Source of the DNA: an uncultured Eubacteriales bacterium
GTDB taxonomy: Bacteria; Bacillota; Clostridia; Oscillospirales; Oscillospiraceae
Reading direction: 5' to 3'
Assembly: GCA_900547405.1 (NCBI GenBank)
Contig: URGL01000015.1
Coordinates: 1-41,676, forward strand
DNA: 41,676 bases
Program-made: the position numbers and the translations under genes
Notes under the pieces: generated by a model
What the model was told of the DNA's origin: nothing
Seen by the model: only the letters and a program-made list of their open reading frames with translations
Databases searched by the model: none
Shown: piece by piece, positions 31,031-38,775 of the stretch
How the letters are laid out: every line of letters begins with the position of its first letter
How positions within the stretch are numbered: position 1 is the stretch's first letter

Positions 31031-31585
31031 ATGATTTTAGATGAAACCGCATACCGGCGGTATCTTGACGGAGAGCAGAAAGCCGCCGACCTGCTGGTGG
31101 AGCGCTACGGCGATGGGCTGACACGTTACATCAACGGATATATCCGGGATATTCAGGAGGCGGAGGATCTGATGATCGAGGCCTTTGCGCAGCTTTTCGC
31201 AAAGGAGCGGCCGATTGAGGGTGTGGGCAGCTTTCAGGCATATCTCTACAAAACCGCCCGTCACCTTGCCCTTCGGCATAAGCAGAAACACCGTCTTGTG
31301 TTTCTGCGCCTGGATGAGCTGGACTTTGAGCCGCGGAGCGACTCCCTGATCGATACCGATCTCCTTCGCGGCGAACGAGATCGCCAGTTGTATGACGCTC
31401 TCGAAAAATTAAAGGCGGAATACCGGGAAGCGCTCTATCTTGTCTATTTTGAAGATATGAGCTACCGCGATGCGGCAACGGTCATGAACAAAAGTGAAAG
31501 CCAGATCACGAAACTGATCTACCGCGGAAAACAAAGCCTGAAAGTAATTTTGGAGCAGGAGGGATTTACTTATGCGGACAAGTGA
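31031..31585 (+). CDS. ECF-type RNA polymerase sigma factor
   Basis: The 184-residue protein has only regions sigma-2 and sigma-4. Sigma-2 spans about residues 10-80 (YINGYIRDIQEAEDLMIEAF is the core helix, at the limit of what I quote) and sigma-4 about 120-175, with the helix-turn-helix in YRDAATVMNKSESQITKLIYRGK. Such sigma factors redirect RNA polymerase to a small set of promoters, often for envelope genes, and are held by membrane anti-sigma factors. ATG at 31031 with GGAAGG eight bases upstream is preferred to GTG at 31022. It overlaps the next gene by 14 bases and is in one operon with a PrsW-type protease. Confidence 0.88.
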   Translation: MILDETAYRRYLDGEQKAADLLVERYGDGLTRYINGYIRDIQEAEDLMIEAFAQLFAKERPIEGVGSFQAYLYKTARHLALRHKQKHRLVFLRLDELDFEPRSDSLIDTDLLRGERDRQLYDALEKLKAEYREALYLVYFEDMSYRDAATVMNKSESQITKLIYRGKQSLKVILEQEGFTYADK

Positions 31586-31925
31586 GGAGCGTGCCCGCCT
31601 GATCCACAGGCGGACAGCGGAAATCAAACAGGAGCGTCGAATAAAAAGACAGCGCCGACTGGATGCGGCCTGCATGGCGGCCTGCCTGCTTCTGGTCATC
31701 GGCATCGGCGCAATGATGCCGGGACTGATGAGGAACGCTGCGGACGGAAGCATCGTCCATTCTTCGGGAACGGCAAGCCTTATAGGAAGTCATGCCGCGC
31801 TTGGTTATATCGTGATGGGGCTGTTGGCGTTTTTCCTTGGAGTCTGTGTGACGGTTCTTCTATACCGTCTGCATCGGAGAGGGGAAGGACAGAAGCAGGA
31901 GGAGGCCGGAGATGGAGAACTTTGA
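31572..31925 (+). CDS. small two-TM membrane protein, candidate anti-sigma factor
   Basis: The 117-residue protein has a strongly basic N-terminus (about 30 residues, rich in Arg), a membrane segment (about 34-50), a loop of about 25 residues outside, a second membrane segment (about 76-98) and a charged tail. It shows no database family I recognise. Its position directly after a sigma factor, overlapping by 14 bases, and before a PrsW-type protease suggests an anti-sigma or sensor role. The protein at 33327-33668 has the same layout and a similar second membrane segment, so the two look like paralogues. AGGAGG precedes the ATG. Confidence 0.7.
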   Translation: MRTSEERARLIHRRTAEIKQERRIKRQRRLDAACMAACLLLVIGIGAMMPGLMRNAADGSIVHSSGTASLIGSHAALGYIVMGLLAFFLGVCVTVLLYRLHRRGEGQKQEEAGDGEL

Positions 31926-32529
31926 ACTCATTGATAACCTGTTTCAGATCGCGGTGCTGCTCTGCGCCTGTGTCGCTGCCGGTATTCTGGCCATTCGGCA
32001 CAGGAACCGCAGCCTCCTGATGTTGTCCCTCGCCTATGCCTGCTTTGCCATGGGGACCATATACTATGTGCTGTATCTGGTCATCATTGGCATTTGGCCG
32101 CAGGTATTTTATGTGGCTGAGATCTCCTGGCTGGCCGCATGGCTTTTTTACCTGTCTGTGCAGATATTGCCAGGGGAGGGGAAGAAGGATCGATTTTCCC
32201 TCCCTGCCGGAGCCGCAGCAGCGGTCATTGCGGCAATCGCCTTTCTCGACCACGATTTCGGCCCATCCTATTTTGTTTCTGCCCTGTTTTCCCTCACAGC
32301 AGGCGCGACCATGTATCTCTCGGTATCTCACATGCAAAACGGCAGTTTGTGCCGAAAAAGAGACTTGTTTATGATCATCTGCGTTACGTTGCAGGTGCTA
32401 TTATATCGGGTTTCCGGCTTCACCCACGACTACACGCGCTTTCAGCTCTACTATGCTGTAGACCTTGCGCTGACGCTGTCCATGGCGGCGCTGCTGCCCC
32501 TGACGATGCAGGAGGTGAAGCAAGCTTGA
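31912..32529 (+). CDS. seven-TM membrane protein of unknown function
   Basis: The 205-residue protein is almost entirely hydrophobic, with seven predicted membrane segments at roughly residues 10-28, 35-60, 66-85, 97-112, 120-140, 150-170 and 180-200. I recognise no catalytic motif or family. It overlaps the genes on both sides (14 bases with the two-TM gene, four with prsW) so expression is tightly coupled to the sigma factor. A sensor role, or an accessory role for the protease, is possible but unproven. GGAGG lies before the ATG. Confidence 0.75.
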   Translation: MENFELIDNLFQIAVLLCACVAAGILAIRHRNRSLLMLSLAYACFAMGTIYYVLYLVIIGIWPQVFYVAEISWLAAWLFYLSVQILPGEGKKDRFSLPAGAAAAVIAAIAFLDHDFGPSYFVSALFSLTAGATMYLSVSHMQNGSLCRKRDLFMIICVTLQVLLYRVSGFTHDYTRFQLYYAVDLALTLSMAALLPLTMQEVKQA

Positions 32530-33167
32530 CCTATATTGAAAATATTTTCCTCTGCCTTGCGCTTCCGCTGATTTTATCCATGTTTTTCATCAAGGGGCGC
32601 GTTCGGCGCTATGCGCTGTTTTTGACCGTCGGTATGGCCGTTTGCCTGCTCAGCGCCTATGTCAGCAGCTTCTTCATGGGGCAATACGGCGTGGATGGCA
32701 CCGTTGCCGCTATCGAGATCACGCCCGTATGTGAAGAAGTCATGAAGCTTCTGCCGCTGCTGTTTTTCTATCTGATTTTTGAGCCGGAGCCGAAAGAGAT
32801 GCCTGCGGCAGCCATCGCCATCGCCGTTGGTTTTGCTACCTTTGAAAATGTCTGCTATCTGACGGAAAACGGCGCGGCCAATTTTAACTTTCTGCTGATC
32901 CGCGGGATCTCCGCCGGAGCGCTGCATATTCTCTGCGGCGTTTTTTCCGGCTTCGGTGTTTCCTATGTGTTTCGCCGTCACTGGCTGGCAGCAACCGGCA
33001 CCGTGGGCATTCTTGGAGCCTGCATCGGTTTCCATGCCATCTATAATCTGCTCATCACGGCGGACGGTGTATGGAAAACGGCGGGATACCTCTTTCCGTC
33101 GCTGCTCCTCCTCTGCCTATACGCAGCAAAGCAACTGCTGCCAAGGCAGAACATTTCCTTTGAATAA
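32526..33167 (+). CDS. prsW: PrsW family intramembrane metalloprotease
   Basis: The 213-residue membrane protein carries the PrsW motifs: EEVMK (Glu70, Glu71, Lys74), FATFEN (Glu107, Asn108), a His in ALHILCG (134) and GFHAIYN (His170). In Bacillus subtilis PrsW makes the first cut in the anti-sigma factor RsiW, and PrsW also controls ECF sigma factors in Clostridioides; the family link is established, the partner here is inferred. The start is TTG at 32526, with AGGAGG ten bases before it and a four-base overlap with the preceding stop. Last gene of the sigma operon, closed by the terminator at 33186. Confidence 0.87.
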   Translation: MTYIENIFLCLALPLILSMFFIKGRVRRYALFLTVGMAVCLLSAYVSSFFMGQYGVDGTVAAIEITPVCEEVMKLLPLLFFYLIFEPEPKEMPAAAIAIAVGFATFENVCYLTENGAANFNFLLIRGISAGALHILCGVFSGFGVSYVFRRHWLAATGTVGILGACIGFHAIYNLLITADGVWKTAGYLFPSLLLLCLYAAKQLLPRQNISFE

Positions 33168-33185
33168 GTACAGATTTCGCGCGCA

Positions 33186-33220
33186 GAGCCGTCCCAAATT
33201 CGGGGCGGCTCAATTTTTTT
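33186..33220 (+). terminator. terminator of the sigma-factor/prsW operon
   Basis: The hairpin GAGCCGTCCC paired with GGGGCGGCTC (33186-33211, one G-T pair) is followed by AATTTTTTT. Confidence 0.85.
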
Positions 33221-33270
33221 GAATTTTTTTCGATTTTAGGTGGAAGGATTTTGGATTTCATGTCTTTTAG

Positions 33271-33295
33271 GAAGTAGAGGGTCGTTGATTGACCC
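33271..33295. promoter_or_regulatory. short inverted repeat upstream of the two-TM/DGR-target operon
   Basis: GGGTC and GACCC (about 33279-33295) form a stem around a seven-base loop in the only gap where a promoter for the two-gene operon can lie. No sigma-A promoter with good spacing is visible between 33220 and 33326, which leaves room for an alternative sigma factor. The role is inference. Confidence 0.3.
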
Positions 33296-33326
33296 TGGAA
33301 ACAAAAAGCGAAAGGAGGCATTGACA

Positions 33327-33668
33327 ATGACCGGCAGAACGGAGCGCCGGATTCGGGAGATCCGGCGACGGACGAGGCAATACAGGAAGCGGTACGAAAG
33401 GCGCGTGCTTTCCACCTTAAGCGTGTGCAGTCTGCTTCTCTTTGCCGGGATAGGTATTCTTTTGCGGAAGGTACAGTCAGGTGGCGTCCCCACCGTGACA
33501 GACAGCTATGGCTCTGTGCTGCTGCGAGGAGGCGCAAGCGCATACGTTGTGGTCGGCATCGCCGCCTTTGCGGTGGGGGTGACAGTGACCGTGATCTGCA
33601 TCCGGCTGAAAAACAAATCAACAGACCGTACAGTCAGTAGGGAAGAAAGGGAGGACGAAATGAAATGA
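33327..33668 (+). CDS. small two-TM membrane protein, paralogue of the one at 31572
   Basis: The 113-residue protein repeats the layout of the gene at 31572-31925: about 28 basic residues, a membrane segment (about 30-47), a short outside loop and a second membrane segment (about 70-90, VVVGIAAFAVGVTVTVICIR compared with IVMGLLAFFLGVCVTVLLYR), then a charged tail. The shared segment GSVLL/GTASLI before the second TM supports common origin. ATG at 33327 is fixed by AAAGGAGG; an earlier in-frame ATG lacks a site. Its stop overlaps the start of the DGR-target gene (ATGA), so the two proteins are coupled and may work together at the membrane. Function unknown. Confidence 0.7.
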   Translation: MTGRTERRIREIRRRTRQYRKRYERRVLSTLSVCSLLLFAGIGILLRKVQSGGVPTVTDSYGSVLLRGGASAYVVVGIAAFAVGVTVTVICIRLKNKSTDRTVSREEREDEMK

Positions 33669-36600
33669 AATTGAAAAAACGGATATTGAGCCTGCTGCTC
33701 TGCGGCGCAATGCTCTTTTCCCTCGGCCCCCAATCCGTGTTGGCCGAGGAGAATGGGCAGGCGGGCGGCGTTACAGCAGGTACAAGCGGCCTGTGCGAAC
33801 ACCACCCGGAGCATAACGCGGACTGCGGCTACACGGAGGGAACGGCGGGAACACCCTGCGGCCACGAACACACCGCAGATTGCTATGAGGAAGTAACCAA
33901 CTGCGTCCATGAACATGACGAGGACTGTTACCCGGAGGAAAGTGATTCCGGCAATGAGGCGACTCCATCTGGCGCACAGAAGCGGGAACCGACCGAATGT
34001 ACCCATGTGTGCAGCGAGGAAAGCGGGTGCATCACAAAGGAACTGAACTGCCAGCATGAGCACAACAGCGAGTGCGGCTATTCCCCCGCAGCCCAGGGGA
34101 CCCCCTGCGGGTATGTCTGCGAACTGTGCGGCGGTGAGGACAGTGAGAAACCCGCTGCCCCGTCCAATGCAGAGGCCGTCACCGTGGCGAGCGTACAGGC
34201 CATGATCGACGCCTTACCGGGCGCAGACGAGATCACCGACGACAGCGCAGAAGAAGTCAAAGAGCAGCTTGAGGCCATAGACGAGGCAAAGGCGCAGCTC
34301 TCCGACGAGGAAACCGACGAGCTGGATTTTACCCGGTATATGGAAGCCGCCGCTGCGCTGGGGGCGCTGGCTGCGCCAATGCTATTGGCTAATGATTCGC
34401 CTGACGAGCAGTTTTCCCTCACCCCCGGCGACACCTATTACTTTGACCTATCCGGCGAGGACATTCCCGGAACGGCAAACGGCAGCCTGCCGGACAGCAC
34501 CCTGCACTATGTTCCCTTTACTTATGCCGGAACGGTGGACGCCTACAAGCTCACATCGGAGATGGCAACCACCGAGGAGTATGCAGAGCAGTATAAATAC
34601 GACCACAGCCTGTATATTGCGGACTACAATGTGACCTTTAATGTAGACTGGAATCAGTTGAACGAAAAACAAATGATTTTCGGCACACCCTATACCAGCT
34701 ACGGCGTGAACTACACCATGCGGGCACCGTCGGCAGGGAGTCAGTCTAATAATGGCAAAGACGATAGTAGTACGCGAGGCATCCCGAAAAGCAACGAATG
34801 GGATGCGATTTTAGATAAGGCAAATCAAGACTGGAAGGATAATACATCTGGGTATATCAAAAACTGGTCAGGTAAGTATTCCTTTGGACAGGACAACTAT
34901 GCTAATGCGTCGCGCCGTGCGTTTCGCGGGTACTATTCGGCCCGCTTCTGGACCAGCAGCACTGCTACGTTCTCCACCCCGATCGTCGGTTTCCGCCCTG
35001 TCCTTGAAGTCCTGAACTCTGACACACTGGGTTCTGGCGGACTGAAGGTCGTTACCCTTGACCTTGGCGGCGGCACGCTGGGTAATAGCTCCGAGGATAT
35101 TCAAATCATCGTGAAAACCGGCAGCGAGTTTACCGCGCCTGCGTCCGGCGGTTTGAACCGCCCGGACGGAAATACAGGCAGCTACTTCATGTGGCTTGGC
35201 AGCGACGGCAAGCTCTACGCGCCCGGTGCCAGTGTTCCGGCGGACGTTACCAAGCTCACGGCGCAGTTTGCTTCATCAGAGCAGTTTACCCTCACCCCCG
35301 GCGGCAGATATTATTTTGACCTTTCCGGCGAGAAAATTCCCGGAACGGTAAACGGTGGTCTGCCGGACACGAAGCTCCACTATGTTCCCTTTACTTATGC
35401 CGGAACGATAGAAGCCTACAAGCTCACGTCCGCGATAGCGACCACCAAGGAGTATGCAGAGCAGAACAAATATCCCCACAGCCTGTTTGTGGCGGACTAT
35501 GCCGTAACGCATGCGGTAAGCTGGAATGGCCTGAATGACGAAGGTCTGATTTTCGGCAAAAATTATGCCAGCGGCGGCGTGGACTATACCCTGCGCGCAC
35601 CGTCTGTGGGAAGTGACGCTACAGGTTTGGGCGATTCCGATCCCGGCGTGCCCCAAAGCAACGAATGGGACACGATGCTGAATAAGGACAGCGGATATAT
35701 CCAAAACTGGAATGAAATGTTTTCGTGGGGACAGGATACTGTTTCTTTCGACGCGTCGCGTCGTGCGGTTCGCGGGTACAATTCGGCCCGCCACTGGCTC
35801 CACAGCTATGCTACGAGCTCCTACTCGAACCACGGTTTCCGCCCCGTCCTTGAAGTTCGGAACCCCAACACACTGGGTCCTGACGGGCTGAAGGCCGTTA
35901 CCCTTGCCCTTGGCGGCGGCAAGCTGGGCGGCAGCTCCGATGCTATTCACATCATCGTGAAAAACGGCAGCAAGTTTACCGCGCCTGCATCCGGCGGTTT
36001 GACCCGCCCGGCCGGAGATACAGGCAGTTACTTTATGTGGCTTGACAGCAATGGCAATTCCTACGCCCCCGGTGCCAGTGTTCCTGCTGATGTGACGGAA
36101 CTGACGGTGCAGTGGACAGCCCCGACCTATGCCGTAACCCTGAATACGAACGGCGGAACGATCAACAACGGCAATGTCACCTCCTACACCTACGGCGTGG
36201 GCGCAACACTCCCGACAGATGTGACGCGCACCGGGTACACCTTCAAGGGCTGGTATGACAACGAAAATCTGACCGGCTCTCCTGTTACGGCAATCAGCAA
36301 CATCGAAACGGGCAACAAGGAATATTGGGCGAAGTGGGAAGCAAATGCCTACACCGTCACGCTGAACACGAACGGCGGAACAATCAACAGCGGCAATGTC
36401 ACCGAATACACCTACGGCGTGGGTGCAACACTTCCGACAGCGGGCGATATGACCTATACAGGCCACACGTTCGTGGGCTGGTATGACAACGAAAATCTGA
36501 CCGGCTCTCCTGTTACGGCAATCGGCGGTACAGAAATGGGCAATAAGGAATACTGGGCGAAGTGGGAAGCAAATACCTATACCGTGACATTTTACCCTAA

Positions 36601-38323
36601 TGGTGGCAGTGTCAATCCGGTTGCTGCTACCACAGATAGTTCCGGCAAGCTGTCCTCTTTACCTACACCAACCCGTGGTGGCAACTATCGTTTTGATGGA
36701 TGGTACACCGAACAGACCGGCGGCATAAAAGTTACCTTAAATCAGGTTTATACGGCAGATACCACCCTATATGCCTGCTGGATCTATACTAGCGGCAGTT
36801 CATCTTCCGAAGACAGGGACGATCCCTCTGGCAACGCCTTTATCACTGATCGTCCGAACAAGGATAACCCGACCACACCAACTACAGCAAAATCAAATTC
36901 TGTAAAAGTGGATAGTAAGGGAAATGCAGTGATTACAAGAAGCATAGTTGCTGATGTTATCTCCGTTGCCCAGTCTGACTCAATAAAGCATGGGAATACG
37001 AAAAACGGTATCGCGGTGGTTGTTCCTGTGGAAATCAGCAAAGCGTTAGCTGGTGTGCAGATTACGCTGAAAGCAGATGCACTGGATAAACTAGTGTCCT
37101 CTGGTGTCAAACGGTTCATCATCGATACCGACAGTATGGCTGACTTTGGATTTATGCTGGATACCCTAAAGGAACTGAACCGTCAGACTACCGGAGATCT
37201 TATTCTAAAAATGAAGAAGACCGCAGTTACCTCTCAGGAAGTAGAAACAGCTATTGGAAATCGCCCGGTCTATGATATTACCTTATGGGAAGTAAAGAAC
37301 GGCATGGAAACTGCTGTCAACTTGAGCGGGAAGACCGTCAGCATTGCAATTCCGTACACTCCGGCGAAAAACGAGCAGCCTGGCAACCTGTATGCGGTTT
37401 ATGTGGACGAAAACGGTAATGTACAGTGGATCAGCAAATCCAGCTATAATATGGATCAGAAAGCCGTGATTTTTGTAGCAGAGCATTTCAGTATCTACGG
37501 CATAGGCTACAAGAATCAGATTCCTGCCTTTACCGACGTGAACAATCACTGGGCAAAGGACAATATGCTCTTTGTTGTTAGCCGTGGGCTGCTGAGTGGT
37601 ACCAGTGCCACCACCTTCAGTCCCAATACCGGCATGACCAGAGGAATGTTTGTCACCGCACTGGGGCGATTAGCAGGTGTTAACCCGACTGATTACCAGG
37701 CCAGCATGTTTACCGATGTGAAAGAAGATGCTTACTACGCCCCCTATGTCAACTGGGCGGCAAAGACTGGCGTTGTCAGTGGAACGACAGATACTACTTT
37801 CGCCCCGGATACCAACATCAACCGCGAGCAGATGGCGGTCATTATGAAGAACTACGCTACCAAACTGGGCTACACCATCCCGAAAACTCTGGAAGTTGTG
37901 AATTTTGCGGATAGCGCAGGTATTTCTTCCTGGGCAAAAGAAGCGGTCAAGTCCATGCAGCAGGCGGGCATCCTTGCGGGCAAGACAAACAACTGTTTCG
38001 ACCCTGCTGGAACCGCAACCAAAGCCGAAGTCGCTACCGTCCTGCGGCGGTTCGTGGAGATCGTCATCGATCCGCAGACTGCCAACGGCTGGGTGCAGAA
38101 CGACAGCGGTGAATGGAGTTACTACAAAAACGGGGATTTGGTCAAAGGTTGGCTCTCTAATGATCAGAAGTGGTACTGGTTGGACAAAAATACCGGCAAA
38201 ATGTTCTCTGGTGGTTGGAAGCAGATTGACGGTAAGCAGTATTACTTCTACGCAGATGGCTCTATGGCGGTGAATACCACCGTAGACGGCAAGACCATCG
38301 GTGCGGATGGAGCCAGAAAGTAA
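33665..38323 (+). CDS. giant surface protein with two DGR-type variable lectin-like domains and SLH repeats
   Basis: The 1552-residue secreted protein has a signal peptide (residues 1-27), a Cys/His-rich region (35-165), a helical linker, two copies of a lectin-like module (about 255-540 and 545-820), three InlB-type repeats (822-1040), a beta-rich linker, three SLH motifs (about 1285-1470, for example FTDVNNHWAKDN) and a glucan/choline-binding-like end (GWVQNDSGEWSYY, KWYWLDKNTGKM). The SLH part would hold it on the cell wall. Each lectin-like module ends in GFRPVLEV, and just before it lies a segment with the mutation pattern of a DGR variable region (34922-34987 and 35768-35833). From about 36.6 kb the codon use becomes more A/T-rich, suggesting a mosaic gene. 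Confidence 0.88.
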   Translation: MKLKKRILSLLLCGAMLFSLGPQSVLAEENGQAGGVTAGTSGLCEHHPEHNADCGYTEGTAGTPCGHEHTADCYEEVTNCVHEHDEDCYPEESDSGNEATPSGAQKREPTECTHVCSEESGCITKELNCQHEHNSECGYSPAAQGTPCGYVCELCGGEDSEKPAAPSNAEAVTVASVQAMIDALPGADEITDDSAEEVKEQLEAIDEAKAQLSDEETDELDFTRYMEAAAALGALAAPMLLANDSPDEQFSLTPGDTYYFDLSGEDIPGTANGSLPDSTLHYVPFTYAGTVDAYKLTSEMATTEEYAEQYKYDHSLYIADYNVTFNVDWNQLNEKQMIFGTPYTSYGVNYTMRAPSAGSQSNNGKDDSSTRGIPKSNEWDAILDKANQDWKDNTSGYIKNWSGKYSFGQDNYANASRRAFRGYYSARFWTSSTATFSTPIVGFRPVLEVLNSDTLGSGGLKVVTLDLGGGTLGNSSEDIQIIVKTGSEFTAPASGGLNRPDGNTGSYFMWLGSDGKLYAPGASVPADVTKLTAQFASSEQFTLTPGGRYYFDLSGEKIPGTVNGGLPDTKLHYVPFTYAGTIEAYKLTSAIATTKEYAEQNKYPHSLFVADYAVTHAVSWNGLNDEGLIFGKNYASGGVDYTLRAPSVGSDATGLGDSDPGVPQSNEWDTMLNKDSGYIQNWNEMFSWGQDTVSFDASRRAVRGYNSARHWLHSYATSSYSNHGFRPVLEVRNPNTLGPDGLKAVTLALGGGKLGGSSDAIHIIVKNGSKFTAPASGGLTRPAGDTGSYFMWLDSNGNSYAPGASVPADVTELTVQWTAPTYAVTLNTNGGTINNGNVTSYTYGVGATLPTDVTRTGYTFKGWYDNENLTGSPVTAISNIETGNKEYWAKWEANAYTVTLNTNGGTINSGNVTEYTYGVGATLPTAGDMTYTGHTFVGWYDNENLTGSPVTAIGGTEMGNKEYWAKWEANTYTVTFYPNGGSVNPVAATTDSSGKLSSLPTPTRGGNYRFDGWYTEQTGGIKVTLNQVYTADTTLYACWIYTSGSSSSEDRDDPSGNAFITDRPNKDNPTTPTTAKSNSVKVDSKGNAVITRSIVADVISVAQSDSIKHGNTKNGIAVVVPVEISKALAGVQITLKADALDKLVSSGVKRFIIDTDSMADFGFMLDTLKELNRQTTGDLILKMKKTAVTSQEVETAIGNRPVYDITLWEVKNGMETAVNLSGKTVSIAIPYTPAKNEQPGNLYAVYVDENGNVQWISKSSYNMDQKAVIFVAEHFSIYGIGYKNQIPAFTDVNNHWAKDNMLFVVSRGLLSGTSATTFSPNTGMTRGMFVTALGRLAGVNPTDYQASMFTDVKEDAYYAPYVNWAAKTGVVSGTTDTTFAPDTNINREQMAVIMKNYATKLGYTIPKTLEVVNFADSAGISSWAKEAVKSMQQAGILAGKTNNCFDPAGTATKAEVATVLRRFVEIVIDPQTANGWVQNDSGEWSYYKNGDLVKGWLSNDQKWYWLDKNTGKMFSGGWKQIDGKQYYFYADGSMAVNTTVDGKTIGADGARK
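34922..34987 (+). other. DGR variable region VR1
   Basis: Residues 420-441. Compared with VR2, 11 of the 22 codons are identical at all three bases and 11 differ only at first or second positions. Variable codons here are TTT, TAT, TTC, ACC, AGC, ACT, TTC, ACC, CCG, ATC, GTC. The fixed GGTTTCCGC block that follows would be part of the homing-initiation end. Confidence 0.8.
35768..35833 (+). other. DGR variable region VR2
   Basis: Residues 702-723, 846 bases after VR1. Variable codons, in the same order as VR1, are GTT, AAT, CAC, CTC, CAC, TAT, AGC, TAC, TCG, AAC, CAC. All 18 base differences from VR1 fall on positions one and two, consistent with AAY (and one ACG) codons in a template. Confidence 0.8.
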
Positions 38324-38354
38324 GTTTTTTACCAGCAAATTAAGAATTAAAACA

Positions 38355-38390
38355 GGGGCATTCCAAACGACATGTGTACTGGAATGCCCC
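38355..38390 (+). terminator. hairpin after the DGR-target gene
   Basis: GGGGCATTCCA pairs with TGGAATGCCCC across a 14-base loop, 31 bases after the stop. The T tract is short (TTCT). Confidence 0.65.
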
Positions 38391-38734
38391 TTCTACAATA
38401 AAAGACTGTTTGCCCGTAATAGCAGCGGACAAAGAATAAACGCGGTCGGGTAAGCAGATACCCAGCCGCGTTTATTCTTTCTCTGGTTTTCCCCTTGTGT
38501 CGAGCATTTTGTCAATCAGGGCAAGTAAAAGCTCCTGTTCCAGATGACTGCATTGTAGGACTAAACGCTGTAGTCTTGATGTCAAAGAAAGATTGCTTTT
38601 TGCAAGTCCTTTTTGCAACTACATTTTTATTTTACAACAAACAGATCCGGGACTGACGTTCGAGGAAAAAGTGAAGCTTTACCACATACAGATGTTAGGA
38701 TGATAATTATGCAGGCGCCGCCTGCACAATTTGC
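38391..38734. other. non-coding stretch with a second strong hairpin, a short open fragment and a palindrome
   Basis: 38431-38480 holds a nearly perfect 20-bp inverted repeat (arms AAAGAATAAACGCGG and CCGCGTTTATTCTTT plus CGGG/CCCA), probably a second terminator. On the minus strand 38472-38618 is open for 48 residues ending LLLALIDKMLDTRGKPEKE, without a start site or ribosome-binding site; it may be a remnant of a mobile-element gene. 38706-38730 is a near-perfect palindrome centred on GCAGGCGCCGCCTGC. I see no other gene, template repeat or reverse transcriptase here. Confidence 0.5.
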
Positions 38735-38766
38735 AACAAAAAAAGAGGAGCCGGTCAAGGCTCCTC
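38735..38766 (-). terminator. terminator of the xre-immA operon
   Basis: GAGGAGCC pairs with GGCTCCTC (38745-38766); on the minus strand it is followed by TTTTTTTG. It lies ten bases after the immA stop. Confidence 0.85.
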
Positions 38767-38775
38767 GAAGATACG

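Larger units (their letters stand above)
34427..36115 (+). repeat. tandem duplication of a lectin-like module
   Basis: Two units of about 846 bases, each running from EQFxLTPG through the GFRPVLEV end to SVPADVT, lie in direct order. Outside the variable regions they are clearly similar, with both silent and coding changes. Confidence 0.85.

Noticed and set aside
38324..38775. Possible DGR template repeat or accessory gene after the target
   Set aside because: No stretch resembling the variable-region block with AAY codons, and no reverse transcriptase motifs, could be found here or elsewhere in the window.
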